Below are positions 1-9,975 of a stretch of 64,000 bases of DNA, piece after piece. Source of the stretch: Kitasatospora sp. SUK 42. Its GTDB lineage: Bacteria; Actinomycetota; Actinomycetes; Streptomycetales; Streptomycetaceae. The notes below the pieces were generated by a model. That model made no database searches. It saw only the letters and a list, made by a program, of their open reading frames with translations, and was not told where the DNA came from. Position 1 is the first letter of the stretch. Each line of letters opens with the position of its first letter. The stretch is from the NCBI RefSeq assembly GCF_015776785.2, contig NZ_LFMD02000003.1, forward strand, positions 459,798 through 523,797, given 5' to 3'. The translations under genes were made by a program, and so were the position numbers.

Positions 1-183
1 GACGTCGCGCTCCTTGAAGCCGACGCGGCCGAGTTCCATCCGGCTGATCTTGGATTCGGAGGCGCGGATCGAGTAGCCGGCCTCCTCGCGGCTGACGCCT
101 CTGGCCTCGCGGAGTTTGCGCAGCTGGGTGCCGAGCAGCAGACGCCGTACGGTGGCGCCCCCGCCTGCCTGAGTCGTGCCCAT
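1..183 (-). CDS. XRE-family helix-turn-helix regulator, 5' part only
   Basis: Reading leftward from an ATG at 183, 61 codons are visible before the window ends, so the gene is cut at its 3' side. The protein has a short flexible N-terminus and then a helix-turn-helix: LRKLREARGVSREEAG, followed by ESKISRMELGR, the usual recognition-helix pattern of the streptomycete XRE regulators that carry a DUF5753 C-terminal half. That C-terminal half lies outside the window, so its presence is inferred from the family. Such proteins are often paired with a small DUF397 gene, which would also be outside. No target can be named. Confidence 0.8.
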   Translation of the reverse strand, partial: MGTTQAGGGATVRRLLLGTQLRKLREARGVSREEAGYSIRASESKISRMELGRVGFKERDV

Positions 184-496
184 CGAAGTCAACCTCCGCA
201 CTCGCGCAGCCCCCCGGCCGTCGGCCGCAGTCTGCCACCTGGCACCGACGAACAACAGTCCGTCCGGGGGCGGGTTCCGGCCGGTTGGGAAGCCTGGGAG
301 TCCGCTGTGAACCCGCTGTCGGTGCGCACGGGGCGTCGCGGGGCGTCGCGGATGGGAACGCGACGGCGCCCGCCCTCCAACTGGTCGGGGAAGAGGGCAG
401 GCGCCAGGAGACCGCGTTGGCCCGGCGACACTGGCGGGGGCAGCGGGTTGAGCTCCCGGCGATGCGGCGCCGGGGGTTCGGGGGCCGGTCGGACCG
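184..496. other. Intergenic region between gltD and the HTH gene
   Basis: This 313-nt stretch holds the 3' flank of gltD and the promoter region of the leftward HTH gene. I see no convincing small gene. On the minus strand a TTGTTC-like -35 and a CAGACT-like -10 lie roughly 45-75 nt upstream of the HTH ATG, but their spacing is short (about 15 nt), so they are only a weak promoter candidate. No strong hairpin followed by T residues was found. Confidence 0.4.
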
Positions 497-1957
497 TCAG
501 ACCACCAGGGGGCGGTCCGTGGGCCGGATCGGGGCGGGAAGCGGGGTCTTGCCGCCCAGGTATCCGTCCACCGCGGCAGCGGCCGAGCGGCCCTCCGCGA
601 TGGCCCAGACGATCAGCGACTGGCCTCGGCCGGCGTCTCCGCAGACGTACACGCCATCGACATTGGTGGCGAACCGGCCGTCGCGGGCAATGTTACCGCG
701 CGCGTCGAGGTCGACGCCGAGCTGCTCGATCAGGCCGTTCCTGACGTCGGTGCCGGTGAAACCCATGGCCAGGGTGACGAGCTGGGCCGGGACGACCCGC
801 TCGGTGCCCGGCACGGGCTCGAACCGGCCGTCCTTGAACTCGACCTCGACGAGGTGCAGTTCCTGGACGTTGCCGTCCTCGTCCCCGACGAATCGGGCGG
901 TGCTGACGGAGTAGATCCGCTCGCCGCCCTCCTCGTGCGCGGAGGTGACCTTGTAGGTCATCGGCATGGTGGGCCAGGGCTGGTGCCCGGGCCGCTCCTC
1001 GGCGGGCCGCGGCATGATCTCCAGCTGGGTGACCGAAAGGGCCCCCTGCCGGTGGGCGGTGCCGACGCAGTCCGCGCCGGTGTCGCCGCCGCCGATCACG
1101 ACGACGTGCTTGCCCTTGGCGCTGATCGGCGAGTCGACGAGGTCGCCCTCCTGCACCTTGTTGGCCAGCGGCAGGTACTCCATGGCCTGGTGGACGCCCT
1201 TGAGCTCGCGCCCGGGCACCGGCAGGTCGCGGGCGGTGGTGGCGCCGGCCGCGACGACGACGGCGTCGAAGCGCTCGCGCAGCTGCTGCCCGGTGATGTC
1301 CTCGCCGACGTGGACGCCGGTGCGGAACCGGGTGCCCTCCGCGCGCATCTGCTCGATGCGGCGGTTGATGTGGCGCTTCTCCATCTTGAACTCGGGGATG
1401 CCGTAGCGCAGCAGTCCGCCGATGCGGTCGGCCCGCTCGTACACCACCACGGTGTGCCCGGCCCGGGTGAGCTGCTGGGCGGCGGCGAGGCCGGCCGGGC
1501 CGGAGCCGATCACCGCGACGGTCTTGCCGGACAGCCGCTCCGGGACCTGCGGGGTGACCCCGCCGCGGTCCCAGGCCTTGTCGATGATGGTGACCTCGAC
1601 GTTCTTGATGGTCACCGCGTCCTGGTTGATGCCGAGCACGCAGGCCGACTCGCAGGGCGCCGGGCAGAGCCGCCCGGTGAACTCCGGGAAGTTGTTGGTG
1701 GCGTGGAGGCGCTCGATGGCGCCGGTCCAGTCGTCCCGGTAGGCGAGGTCGTTCCACTCGGGGATGAGGTTCCCGAGCGGGCAGCCGTTGTGGCAGAACG
1801 GGATGCCGCAGTCCATGCAGCGGCCGGCCTGCTTGGTGATGATCGGCAGGAGGCTGCGCTCGACGTAGACCTCGTTCCAGTCCTTGATCCGGACGTCGAC
1901 CGGGCGGCGCTCCGCCAGCTGCTTGGGCGTGGTCAGGAAGCCCTTGGGGTCAGCCAT
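497..1957 (-). CDS. gltD: Glutamate synthase (NADPH) small subunit
   Basis: This is the 486-aa beta subunit of glutamate synthase. It passes electrons from NAD(P)H through FAD and Fe-S clusters to the large subunit for conversion of glutamine plus 2-oxoglutarate to two glutamates. The N-terminal cysteine groups ([13 protein letters not shown] near residues 48-60 and CPAPCESAC near 98-106) are the [4Fe-4S] ligands. [11 protein letters not shown] dinucleotide-binding loop near 151-160 and a second [11 protein letters not shown] loop near 290-300 mark the FAD and NAD(P) sites. Length is typical. Its start overlaps the end of gltB by 8 nt, so the two subunits form one transcript with coupled translation. 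Confidence 0.97.
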   Translation of the reverse strand: MADPKGFLTTPKQLAERRPVDVRIKDWNEVYVERSLLPIITKQAGRCMDCGIPFCHNGCPLGNLIPEWNDLAYRDDWTGAIERLHATNNFPEFTGRLCPAPCESACVLGINQDAVTIKNVEVTIIDKAWDRGGVTPQVPERLSGKTVAVIGSGPAGLAAAQQLTRAGHTVVVYERADRIGGLLRYGIPEFKMEKRHINRRIEQMRAEGTRFRTGVHVGEDITGQQLRERFDAVVVAAGATTARDLPVPGRELKGVHQAMEYLPLANKVQEGDLVDSPISAKGKHVVVIGGGDTGADCVGTAHRQGALSVTQLEIMPRPAEERPGHQPWPTMPMTYKVTSAHEEGGERIYSVSTARFVGDEDGNVQELHLVEVEFKDGRFEPVPGTERVVPAQLVTLAMGFTGTDVRNGLIEQLGVDLDARGNIARDGRFATNVDGVYVCGDAGRGQSLIVWAIAEGRSAAAAVDGYLGGKTPLPAPIRPTDRPLVV

Positions 1958-4900
1958 GTGCCGCCTCCATCATCTTGCGAGTGGTCTCGGCCTCGGAGAG
2001 GCCATCGCGCTCAGCGGCGTCCTTGGCGGCGAGCACTGCCTTGTAGTCGGTGGGCATGATCTTGGAGAAGCGGGAGACGCCGCTGCCCCAGTCGGCCAGG
2101 AGTTCGGCGGCGACGGTGGAGCCGGTCTCCTCGTAGTGCTGCTGCACGGTCTCGCGCAGCCAGTCGCGGTCCTCGGCGGTGGGGGCCTCGATGCCCACCA
2201 TGCCGTCGTTGACGTTCGCGGGGCGCAGGTCCAGGACGTAGGCGATGCCGCCGGACATGCCGGCCGCGAGGTTGCGTCCGGTCTCGCCGAGGATGACGAC
2301 CCGGCCGCCGGTCATGTACTCCAGGCCGTGGTCGCCCACGCCCTCGACGACCAGTGTGGCACCGGAGTTGCGGACGGCGAAGCGCTCACCGGCCTTGCCG
2401 CGCAGGTGGATCCGGCCGGAGGTGGCGCCGTAGCCGATGGTGTTGCCGGCGATGACGTGGTTCTGCGCGTCGTTGCCGATGGCCGCGGCCTCGCGGGCCG
2501 GGCGGACGATGACGACGCCGCCGGAGAGGCCCTTGCCGACGTAGTCGTTCGCGTCGCCCTCCAGCCGCAGCGTCACGCCGCGGGGCACGAAGGCGCCGAA
2601 GGACTGCCCGGCGGAGCCGGTGAAGGTGACGTCGATGGTCCCCTCGGGCAGGCCCTCGCCGCGGTAGCGCCTGGTCACCTCGTGGCCGAGCATGGTGCCG
2701 ACGGTGCGGTTGACGTTGCGGATCGGCAGCTGGATCCGGACGGTCTCGCCGCGCTCCAGCGCGTCCTCGGCGAGGGTGATCAGCTGGTTGTCCAGGGCCT
2801 TGTCCAGCGCGTGGTCCTGGGCGGTGGTGCGGTGCCGGGCGGCGCCCTCGGGCAGCGCGGGCACGTGGAAGAGCGGGGCCAGGTCGAGCCCGGCGGCCTT
2901 CCAGTGGTCGATCGCGGCCTGGGCGTTGATGTGCTCGGCGCGGCCGACGGCCTCCTCGATCGAGCGGAAGCCCAGCGAGGCCAGGATCTCCCGGACCTCC
3001 TCGGCGATGAACTCGAAGAAGTTGACCACGAATTCGGGCTTGCCGGAGAAGCGCTCGCGCAGCACCGGGTTCTGGGTGGCGACGCCGACCGGGCAGGTGT
3101 CCAGGTGGCAGACGCGCATCATGATGCAGCCGGAGACGACCAGCGGCGCGGTCGCGAAGCCGAACTCCTCGGCGCCGAGCAGGGCGGCGATGACGACGTC
3201 GCGGCCGGTCTTGAGCTGGCCGTCGGTCTGGACGACGATGCGGTCGCGCAGCCCGTTGAGCAGCAGGGTCTGCTGGGTCTCGGCGAGGCCGAGCTCCCAG
3301 GGGCCGCCGGCGTGCTTGAGCGAGGTGAGCGGCGAGGCGCCGGTGCCGCCGTCGTGGCCGGACACCAGGACGACGTCCGCGTGGGCCTTGGAGACGCCCG
3401 CCGCGACCGTGCCGACGCCGACCTCGGAGACCAGCTTCACGTGGATGCGGGCGGCCGGGTTGGCGTTCTTGAGGTCGTGGATCAGCTGAGCCAGGTCCTC
3501 GATCGAGTAGATGTCGTGGTGCGGCGGCGGGGAGATCAGGCCGACGCCCGGGGTGGAGTGCCGGGTCCTGGCGACCCACGGGTAGACCTTGTGGCCGGGC
3601 AGCTGGCCGCCCTCGCCGGGCTTGGCGCCCTGGGCCATCTTGATCTGGATGTCGTCCGCGTTGACCAGGTACTCGGAGGTGACGCCGAACCGGCCGGAGG
3701 CGACCTGCTTGATCGCCGAGCGGCGCTCGGGGTCGTACAGGCGGTCCGGGTCCTCGCCGCCCTCGCCGGTGTTGGACTTGCCGCCGAGGCGGTTCATCGC
3801 GATGGCGAGGGTCTCGTGCGCCTCGCGGGAGATGGAGCCGTACGACATGGCGCCGGTGGAGAAGCGCTTGACGATCTCGGAGACCGGCTCGACCTCCTCG
3901 ACCGGGATGGGCTCACGGCCCTGCCCGTCGAGCTGGAACAGGCCGCGCAGCGTCATCAGGCGCTCGGACTGCTCGTTCACCCGGTCCGTGTACTGCTTGA
4001 AGATGTCGTACCGGCGGGTGCGGGTGGCGTGCTGGAGCCGGAAGACGGTGTCCGGGTCGAACAGGTGCGGCTCGCCCTCGCGGCGCCACTGGTACTCGCC
4101 GCCGATCTCCAGCGCGCGGTGCGCGGCGGGGATGCCGGAGGCCGGGTACGCCTTGGCGTGCCGGGCGGCGGTCTCCCTGGCGATCTCGTCCAGGCCGATG
4201 CCGCCGAGCTTGGTGGTGGTGCCGGCGAAGTAGCCCTCCACCAGGTCCCGGGAGAGGCCGATGGCCTCGAAGACCTGGGCGCCGCGGTAGGAGGCGACGG
4301 TGGAGATGCCCATCTTGGACATCACCTTGAGCACGCCCTTGCCGAGCGCCTTGATCAGGTTCTTGATCGCCTTCTCGCGCTCGACGCCCTGGATGAACAC
4401 GCCCTGAGCGACGAGGTCCTCGACCGACTCCATGGCCAGGTACGGGTTGACCGCCCCGGCGCCGTAGCCGATCAGCAGCGCGACGTGGTGCACCTCGCGG
4501 ACGTCGCCGGCCTCGACCAGCAGCGACACCTGGGTGCGCTGCTTGGTGCGGATCAGGTGGTGGTGGATGGCGGAGGTGAGCAGCAGCGAGGGGATCGGGG
4601 CGTGCTCGGCGTCGGAGTGCCGGTCGGAGAGCACGATGATCCGGGCGCCGTCGGCGATCGCGGCGTCGGCCTCGGCGGCGATCGCGGCCAGCCGCGCGGC
4701 CAGGCCCTCGCCGCCGCCGGAGACCTTGTAGAGGCCGGAGAGCGTGACGGCCTTGAGGCCGGGCTGGTCGCCGTCGTGGTTGATGTGGACCAGCTTGGCC
4801 AGCTCGTCGTTGTCGATCACCGGGAAGGTGATGCCGACCGAGCGGCAGGCGGCGGACTCGGCGGCCAGCAGGTTGCCCTCGGGGCCGAGGTTGGACAGCA

Positions 4901-6551
4901 GCGAGGTGACGAGCTCCTCGCGGATGGCGTCCAGCGGCGGGTTGGTGACCTGCGCGAAGAGCTGGACGAAGTAGTCGAACAGCAGGCGCGGCTTCTCGCT
5001 GAGCGCGGCGATCGGCGAGTCGGTGCCCATCGAGCCGAGCGCCTCGGCGCCGGTGCGGGCCATCGGCGCGAGGATGACGCGCAGCTCCTCCTCGGTGTAG
5101 CCGAAGGTCTGCTGGCGGCGGGTGACGGAGGCGTGGGTGTGCGCGATGTGCTCGCGCTCGGGCAGCTTGGCGAGCTGGATCTGCCCGGCGTCGACCCACT
5201 CCTGGTACGGGTGTTCGGCGGCCAGGGCGGACTTGATCTCGTCGTCCTCGACGATCCGGCCCTCGGCGGTGTCCACCAGGAACATCCGGCCGGGCTGCAG
5301 GCGGCCCTTCTTGGCGACCTTCTCCTGCTCGATGTCGAGCACGCCGACCTCGGAGGAGAGGACGACCAGGCCGTCCTCGGTGATCCAGTACCGGGCGGGG
5401 CGCAGGCCGTTGCGGTCGAGCACGGCGCCGATCTGGGTGCCGTCGGTGAAGGTGACGCAGGCCGGGCCGTCCCAGGGCTCCATCAGGTTGGAGTGGTAGC
5501 GGTAGAACGCGCGGCGGGCCGGGTCCATGGTGGCGTGGTTCTCCCACGCCTCCGGGATCATCATCAGCACCGAGTGCGGCAGCGAGCGGCCGCCGAGGTG
5601 GAGCAGCTCCAGGACCTCGTCGAAGGAGGCGGAGTCGGAGTGGTCCGGGGTGCAGATCGGGAAGATCCGCGACAGGTCGCCCGGAATCAGGTCGGTGGCG
5701 AGCTGCGACTCGCGGGCCCGCATCCAGTTGCGGTTGCCCTTGACCGTGTTGATCTCGCCGTTGTGGGCGACGAAGCGGTACGGGTGGGCGAGCGGCCAGC
5801 TCGGGAAGGTGTTGGTGGAGAACCGGGAGTGCACCAGGCCGATCGCGGAGGCGTAGCCGCGGTCCGACAGGTCGGGGAAGAAGGGCTCCAGCTGGCCGGT
5901 GGTCAGCATGCCCTTGTAGACGATGGTGCGGGCGGACAGCGACGGGAAGTAGACGCCGGCCTCGCGCTCGGCGCGCTTGCGGGCGACGAAGGCGGTCCGG
6001 TCCAGCTCGACGCCGGCCAGGCCGTCCCTGCTCAGGAAGAGCTGCCGGAAGCGCGGCATCACGCTGCGCGCGGTGGAGCCGAGCAGGTCCGGGGTGACCG
6101 GGACGTCGCGCCAGCCGAGGACGGTCAGGTCCTCCTCGGCCGCGATGGCCTCGATCCGCGCGACGGCGGCGGCGTCGGCCTCGTCGTCGTCCGGCAGGAA
6201 GGCGATGCCGACGGCGTAGGAGCCGGCCGCGGGGAGCTCGAAGGCGACCTGGCCGCGCAGGAAGGCGTCCGGGATCTGGGTGAGGATGCCCGCGCCGTCG
6301 CCGGAGTCCGGCTCGGCGCCGGTGGCGCCGCGGTGCTCCAGGTTCCGCAGGACGTTCAACGCCTGCTCGACGATGGTGTGGTCGGCGATGCCGGTCAGTG
6401 TGGCGACGAAACCGACGCCACAGGCGTCGTGCTCGTTCCGCGGGTCGTACAGGCCCTGAGCAGCAGGTCGCGCATCCGGCACGAGCGCGTAGGGCGGGCG
6501 GGCGGCGCCGGCCTGGGGCTCGTTGGCGGAGTGCATGGATGCAGACAGCAT
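1950..6551 (-). CDS. gltB: Glutamate synthase large subunit
   Basis: This 1533-aa protein is the catalytic alpha subunit of NADPH-dependent glutamate synthase. Residues 1-43 look like the propeptide removed to expose Cys44 ([10 protein letters not shown]), the nucleophile of the class II glutaminase domain. The central and FMN-binding TIM-barrel domains follow; GQLPGHKV and [11 protein letters not shown] are typical of the FMN site. The [3Fe-4S] ligands are CHLDTCPVG together with the cysteine in CIMMRVC. The C-terminal GXGXG beta-helix repeats ([13 protein letters not shown] and neighbours) complete the enzyme. The ATG at 6551 is preceded by GGGAGAG at good spacing. An in-frame ATG 15 nt later is a weaker alternative. 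It leads the gltB-gltD operon. Confidence 0.97.
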   Translation of the reverse strand: MLSASMHSANEPQAGAARPPYALVPDARPAAQGLYDPRNEHDACGVGFVATLTGIADHTIVEQALNVLRNLEHRGATGAEPDSGDGAGILTQIPDAFLRGQVAFELPAAGSYAVGIAFLPDDDEADAAAVARIEAIAAEEDLTVLGWRDVPVTPDLLGSTARSVMPRFRQLFLSRDGLAGVELDRTAFVARKRAEREAGVYFPSLSARTIVYKGMLTTGQLEPFFPDLSDRGYASAIGLVHSRFSTNTFPSWPLAHPYRFVAHNGEINTVKGNRNWMRARESQLATDLIPGDLSRIFPICTPDHSDSASFDEVLELLHLGGRSLPHSVLMMIPEAWENHATMDPARRAFYRYHSNLMEPWDGPACVTFTDGTQIGAVLDRNGLRPARYWITEDGLVVLSSEVGVLDIEQEKVAKKGRLQPGRMFLVDTAEGRIVEDDEIKSALAAEHPYQEWVDAGQIQLAKLPEREHIAHTHASVTRRQQTFGYTEEELRVILAPMARTGAEALGSMGTDSPIAALSEKPRLLFDYFVQLFAQVTNPPLDAIREELVTSLLSNLGPEGNLLAAESAACRSVGITFPVIDNDELAKLVHINHDGDQPGLKAVTLSGLYKVSGGGEGLAARLAAIAAEADAAIADGARIIVLSDRHSDAEHAPIPSLLLTSAIHHHLIRTKQRTQVSLLVEAGDVREVHHVALLIGYGAGAVNPYLAMESVEDLVAQGVFIQGVEREKAIKNLIKALGKGVLKVMSKMGISTVASYRGAQVFEAIGLSRDLVEGYFAGTTTKLGGIGLDEIARETAARHAKAYPASGIPAAHRALEIGGEYQWRREGEPHLFDPDTVFRLQHATRTRRYDIFKQYTDRVNEQSERLMTLRGLFQLDGQGREPIPVEEVEPVSEIVKRFSTGAMSYGSISREAHETLAIAMNRLGGKSNTGEGGEDPDRLYDPERRSAIKQVASGRFGVTSEYLVNADDIQIKMAQGAKPGEGGQLPGHKVYPWVARTRHSTPGVGLISPPPHHDIYSIEDLAQLIHDLKNANPAARIHVKLVSEVGVGTVAAGVSKAHADVVLVSGHDGGTGASPLTSLKHAGGPWELGLAETQQTLLLNGLRDRIVVQTDGQLKTGRDVVIAALLGAEEFGFATAPLVVSGCIMMRVCHLDTCPVGVATQNPVLRERFSGKPEFVVNFFEFIAEEVREILASLGFRSIEEAVGRAEHINAQAAIDHWKAAGLDLAPLFHVPALPEGAARHRTTAQDHALDKALDNQLITLAEDALERGETVRIQLPIRNVNRTVGTMLGHEVTRRYRGEGLPEGTIDVTFTGSAGQSFGAFVPRGVTLRLEGDANDYVGKGLSGGVVIVRPAREAAAIGNDAQNHVIAGNTIGYGATSGRIHLRGKAGERFAVRNSGATLVVEGVGDHGLEYMTGGRVVILGETGRNLAAGMSGGIAYVLDLRPANVNDGMVGIEAPTAEDRDWLRETVQQHYEETGSTVAAELLADWGSGVSRFSKIMPTDYKAVLAAKDAAERDGLSEAETTRKMMEAAHG

Positions 6552-6575
6552 CGGCTCTCCCGTCGTCGTCTTTCG

Positions 6576-6636
6576 GCAAGTTGGTGCAAGTAGGGACGAC
6601 GTTGGCCCTGATGCGATGGTGCGGTGTCGTGCAAGT
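6576..6636. promoter_or_regulatory. Three GCAAGT repeats upstream of gltB
   Basis: GCAAGTT at 6576-6582, GTGCAAGT at 6584-6591 and GTGCAAGT at 6629-6636 lie 25-85 nt before the gltB start, all in the same orientation. The two GTGCAAGT copies are 45 nt apart. Their position fits a regulator-binding cluster or promoter elements for glutamate synthase, but they do not match the GlnR consensus as I know it, so the function is inferred only from position. Confidence 0.35.
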
Positions 6637-6841
6637 TACATGATGCCCACGATCCCGAGAAGCGGAATATCCCGTCCACATGGCGGGACTGGCACGCAGG
6701 TCAGGGGATGTGTGAAGAGGACGTGCCACAGTGCACGTGCTATCGATTGTGCCCAACCGCCCACGGCCTGAAACAGGGGCGAAATCGCACCGCCACACGA
6801 ACCGATCACGGACGCCTGCGATTCCATCCCGGTAGCCCGGT

Positions 6842-6939
6842 CCGCGGATGCGAATCCGCGGCTCCGAGGCCCGGATGATGAGACTATGCCGGGCACCGCG
6901 AGACGTCCGTGTGTGGAACGTCACGCATTGCCCGGCATA
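6842..6939 (-). terminator. Hairpins downstream of the VIT-type gene
   Basis: Two structures lie just past the stop of the VIT-type gene. An 11-bp perfect inverted repeat (6885-6895 with 6929-6939) encloses a second short stem. A separate 8-bp perfect repeat with a 4-nt loop lies at 6842-6861. Together they probably end the VIT transcript before gltB. Neither is followed by a strong T run, which is common in streptomycetes. Confidence 0.45.
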
Positions 6940-6967
6940 ATCATGCAGCGTCGTGCAGTGCTATCGG

Positions 6968-7705
6968 CTAGCCGACGTGCCCGCCGATCAGCCAGCCCAG
7001 CAGGTAGGTCACCCCGGCCGCGGCCGCGCCCAGCACCAGCTGCCGCAGCCCGCTGAACCACCAGGTGCGCGCCGTCACCCGGGCCACCACCGCGCCGCAC
7101 AGGAACAGCCCCAGCGCCGCCAGCACCACGGCGGGCAGCAGCGAGGTCGCCCCGAGCAGGTACGGCAGCAGCGGCAGCAGCGCGCCGAGCGCGAAGCACA
7201 GGAACGAGGAGCCGGCCGCGACCAGCGGCGAGGGCAGGTCGTTGGGATCGATGCCCAGCTCCTCGCGGGCGTGCACCTCCAGGGCCGCCTCCGGGTCGGC
7301 GGTCAGCTGCCGCGCCACCTCGTGGGCGAGCTCCGGCTCGACCCCGCGCCCGATGTACACCTGGGCGAGCTCGGCCAGTTCGCCGTGCGGGTTGCGGCTC
7401 AGCTCCAGCCGCTCGGCCTCGATCTCGGCCTGCACCAGCTCCCGCTGCGAGGCCACCGAGGTGTACTCCCCCGCCGCCATCGAGCAGGCGCCGGCGGCGA
7501 GCCCGGCCAGCCCGGTCAGGATCACCGTGCCGCTGGACGCCGCCCCGCCGACCACACCGGTCATCAGCGCGAAGTTGGACACCAGGCCGTCCACCGCCCC
7601 GAACACCGCGGGCCGCAGCCAGCCGCCGTTGACATCCCGGTGGTGCCCCGCCGCCGGTATCCGCGGGTGGTGCGCCGACTCGGCCTCCAGCGTGATCGCG
7701 CTCAT
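6968..7705 (-). CDS. VIT1/CCC1-family membrane protein
   Basis: This 245-aa protein belongs to the VIT1/CCC1 family, whose eukaryotic members move iron or manganese into vacuoles; bacterial members are presumed Fe/Mn transporters. The family signature FGAVDGLVSNFALMTGV near residue 35 is clear, followed by transmembrane segments around 30-50 and 57-75, a hydrophilic helical domain at about 80-160 (VASQRELVQAEIEAER) and three more membrane segments to the C-terminus. The ATG at 7705 was chosen because AAGAGG precedes it, giving a start MSAITLE; a longer frame upstream lacks a ribosome site. It stands alone between two hairpin terminators. The substrate is inferred. Confidence 0.88.
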   Translation of the reverse strand: MSAITLEAESAHHPRIPAAGHHRDVNGGWLRPAVFGAVDGLVSNFALMTGVVGGAASSGTVILTGLAGLAAGACSMAAGEYTSVASQRELVQAEIEAERLELSRNPHGELAELAQVYIGRGVEPELAHEVARQLTADPEAALEVHAREELGIDPNDLPSPLVAAGSSFLCFALGALLPLLPYLLGATSLLPAVVLAALGLFLCGAVVARVTARTWWFSGLRQLVLGAAAAGVTYLLGWLIGGHVG

Positions 7706-7795
7706 CGTCCTCTTCCCCTCGTCCTCGGTCGTCTGGGTCGACCGTAGCCCGCCTGACCTGCGCACTTCCAGCAAAGTTAGGCTGTCCGAACGGCA

Positions 7796-7835
7796 CTGAG
7801 GCCACCCTTCGCAAGCTCGCGAAGGGTGGCCTCAG
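7796..7835 (-). terminator. Terminator after lgt
   Basis: A 17-bp perfect inverted repeat (7796-7812 with 7819-7835) with a 6-nt loop begins 18 nt past the lgt stop and sits upstream of the VIT-type gene. No T run is visible, but the stem is long and uninterrupted. Confidence 0.75.
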
Positions 7836-7852
7836 CCGGGACAACGCCCTGG

Positions 7853-8899
7853 TCAGGTCGGGTTCTCGACGTCCTTGGCGGTCTTGTCGGCGACGGCGAC
7901 GGCCGGTCCGCCGTCCGTGGAGCGGGACGGCTTCCCGCCGCCCGGGGCCTTTCCGTCCGCCTTCGCGTCCGCCTTGCCCGAGGCCTTCCCGGCCTGCTCG
8001 TCCGCCTTGCCCGGGGCCTTGTCGGCCTTCCCCTCCGCCTCGGCGTCGCCTCCGTCCGCCACCGCGTGCGCGGCCGGATCGATGCTCGCCGGGTCCTCGC
8101 GGCCCGGCCGCTTCCTCCCGACGATCACGAGGTACGCCACGGCGCCCAGGAACACCAGGATCGAGGTCCAGTCGTTCAGCCGCAGGCCGAAGTAGACGTG
8201 CGCCTCGTCGATCCGCAGCCACTCGGTCCAGAACCGGCCCACCGTGTACGCGGCCACGTACAGCGCGAAGGCCCGGCCGTGCCCGAGCTTGAACCGGCGG
8301 TCCGCCCAGATCACCAGCAGCGCGACCCCGACGCACCAGAGCGACTCGTACAGGAAGGTCGGGTGGAAGACGCCCTTCACGACCTCGCCGCTGGGCAGCG
8401 TCTTGTCGATCTCCAGGCCCCACGGCAGCGTGGTCGGCCGGCCGTACAGCTCCTGGTTGAAGTAGTTGCCCCAGCGGCCCATCGCCTGCGCGAGCGCGAT
8501 GCCCGGCGCGATGGCGTCGGCGTACGCGGGCAGCGGCACACCCCGGCGGCGGGCTCCGATCCAGGCGCCGACCGCGCCCAGCGCGATCGCGCCCCAGATC
8601 CCCAGGCCGCCCTGCCAGATCTTGAGGGCGTTCCAGGGGTTCTGCCCCGGGCCGAAGTACAGCCGGCCACCGTCGGTGATCACGTGGTAGAGCCGGCCGC
8701 CGACCAGGCCGAACGGCACCGCCCAGACGGCGATGTCGCCGACGGTGTGCTTGGCACCGCCCCGGGCGACCCAGCGCTTGCTGCCGAGCCAGACGGCCAC
8801 GACGACACCGAGGATGATGCAGAAGGCGTAGGCGCGCAGCGGGATCGGTCCGAGGTACAGGACGCCCCGCGACGGGCTGGGAATGTAGGCGATATCCAT
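7853..8899 (-). CDS. lgt: Prolipoprotein diacylglyceryl transferase
   Basis: Lgt transfers diacylglycerol from phosphatidylglycerol to the lipobox cysteine of prolipoproteins in the cytoplasmic membrane; LspA, also in this window, acts next. The 348-aa protein has about seven membrane segments, the signature GRWGNYFNQELYGRPT near residues 138-153 and the HPTFLYESLW motif near 172-181. The ATG at 8899 gives MDIAYIPSPSRG, matching the family; an upstream in-frame start would add 18 atypical residues. The last ~75 residues are an Ala/Lys/Gly-rich tail (repeats such as GKADE, GKASG, GKADAKADG), cytoplasmic and low in complexity, an extension typical of actinobacterial Lgt. Confidence 0.96.
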   Translation of the reverse strand: MDIAYIPSPSRGVLYLGPIPLRAYAFCIILGVVVAVWLGSKRWVARGGAKHTVGDIAVWAVPFGLVGGRLYHVITDGGRLYFGPGQNPWNALKIWQGGLGIWGAIALGAVGAWIGARRRGVPLPAYADAIAPGIALAQAMGRWGNYFNQELYGRPTTLPWGLEIDKTLPSGEVVKGVFHPTFLYESLWCVGVALLVIWADRRFKLGHGRAFALYVAAYTVGRFWTEWLRIDEAHVYFGLRLNDWTSILVFLGAVAYLVIVGRKRPGREDPASIDPAAHAVADGGDAEAEGKADKAPGKADEQAGKASGKADAKADGKAPGGGKPSRSTDGGPAVAVADKTAKDVENPT

Positions 8900-8972
8900 G
8901 GCGGTTCCGACGCTACAGGGTCTGACGGCCCCGTCGGACACCCCCGGGGTCACAGAAGCCGAACAACGGGCA

Positions 8973-9006
8973 CCGCCGCCCCCTCCGGACGGGGAGGGGG
9001 CGGCGG
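8973..9006 (-). terminator. Terminator after the thioredoxin-fold gene
   Basis: A 14-bp perfect inverted repeat (8973-8986 with 8993-9006) with a 6-nt loop lies 49 nt past the stop of the DsbA-like gene and before lgt. It would separate the two transcripts. Confidence 0.7.
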
Positions 9007-9054
9007 GCGGGGTCCGAACTCAGGGGGACGGGAGTTCGAAGACGGGCCCCGGGC

Positions 9055-9918
9055 TCAGCCGGCGGCCGGGGACGGGTTGTTGGCCTCCGAGGCGGTGCTG
9101 GTCGGGGCCGGGGTCTGCCCGTGCGAGCCCGCCGTGCCCAGTTGCTTGCCCTGGTTCGCGGCGTCCACCCACTTCACCAGGTTCGCCGGGGTGATCTCCT
9201 CGTCGCCGTTCTTCGGGTAGATCGGCTGGCCGTTGAGCAGCACGGTCGGGGTCGACTTGTAGCTGGACTTGTCGAAGTCCTGCTGCACCGCGGACACCCA
9301 TCCGCCGAACTTGTTGTCCTTGACGCAGGCCTGGAACTCGGGCGTGTCCAGGCCGTTGACCTGCTTGGCCAGGTTGAGCAGGACCGACTTGTCGCCGAAG
9401 GCGTCGCTGGTCTCGTCCGGCTGGTTGCGGTACAGCACGTCGTGGAAGTCCCGGAAGTGCCCGGCGTCCTGGGCGCAGGCCAGCGCGTTGGCGCCGGTCT
9501 TGGAGCCCTTGCCCGGTACGGCCCGGTCGATGAACGACACGAGGTGGTAGTTGGTGTAGATCTTCCCGGCGTCCTCCAACTGGTCGATGGTCGCCGAGAA
9601 CTCGCGCTCGAACATGCCGCAGGCGGGGCAGCGCGGGTCCTCGTAGACGGTGAGGACGGAGGGCGCGTTGCCCGCGCCGACGGGGATGACCAGGTTCTTG
9701 TCACCGATCGTCCCGGCCGGGGCGGCGGTCGGGGTCTCCGGCTTGGAGCGCTGGTTCTGCACCACGACGCCGGTGATCACGGCGGCGGCGATGACCGCGA
9801 GCACGGCCCCGCCCACGATCAGTTTCTTCCTGCGCTTGGAGGTGGCCTCATCGGCCGCCCGCTGCTCCAGCATCCGCTCCCGGGCGGCGCGCTTCTCTTC
9901 TCGGTTCTTCTCGCTCAT
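9055..9918 (-). CDS. DsbA-like thioredoxin-fold protein, membrane-anchored
   Basis: This 287-aa protein has a basic cytoplasmic N-terminus (EKRAARERMLEQRAADEA), one membrane segment at about 34-56 and an extracytoplasmic DsbA/thioredoxin-like domain. The redox motif CPAC lies near residues 97-100 within DPRCPACGMFE; the cis-Pro loop is STPTVLLNGQ; two more cysteines (ALACAQD, FQACVKD) could form a structural pair. It probably oxidises or isomerises disulfides of exported proteins. The start at 9918 (MSEKNREEKR) matches related proteins; an in-frame codon 15 nt upstream is possible, and neither has a strong ribosome site. The gene directly upstream encodes a MauE/DoxX-like protein, a natural redox partner. 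Confidence 0.88.
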   Translation of the reverse strand: MSEKNREEKRAARERMLEQRAADEATSKRRKKLIVGGAVLAVIAAAVITGVVVQNQRSKPETPTAAPAGTIGDKNLVIPVGAGNAPSVLTVYEDPRCPACGMFEREFSATIDQLEDAGKIYTNYHLVSFIDRAVPGKGSKTGANALACAQDAGHFRDFHDVLYRNQPDETSDAFGDKSVLLNLAKQVNGLDTPEFQACVKDNKFGGWVSAVQQDFDKSSYKSTPTVLLNGQPIYPKNGDEEITPANLVKWVDAANQGKQLGTAGSHGQTPAPTSTASEANNPSPAAG

Positions 9919-9975
9919 TGCGTTGACATCCACGGTCGGGGGCCTTCGTCGGGGAGGTGGGGGGTGGGGGTACGG

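Larger units (their letters stand above)
6552..6967. other. gltB upstream region and VIT-gene 3' region
   Basis: These 416 nt lie between gltB and the VIT-type transporter gene, both transcribed leftward. No believable gene is present. The part next to gltB carries three GCAAGT motifs (see separate entry). The distal part carries an 8-bp perfect inverted repeat and a longer two-part hairpin. An additional inverted repeat, ACGTGC-N6-GCACGT, lies at 6721-6738. The gltB promoter is expected in this stretch, but no clear -35/-10 pair stands out. Confidence 0.5.

Noticed and set aside
189-431. 80-aa leftward frame between gltD and the HTH gene
   Set aside because: Arg/Pro/Gly-rich shadow composition and no ribosome site.
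1884-6593. A 4.7-kb open frame on the plus strand opposite gltB
   Set aside because: It is antisense to glutamate synthase, has the Val/Gly/Asp/Leu-rich composition of a GC3 shadow frame and no domain.
6636-6896. Short frames in the gltB upstream gap, including an 86-aa leftward one
   Set aside because: No ribosome site, no coherent composition, and overlap with inverted repeats; not enough support for a gene.
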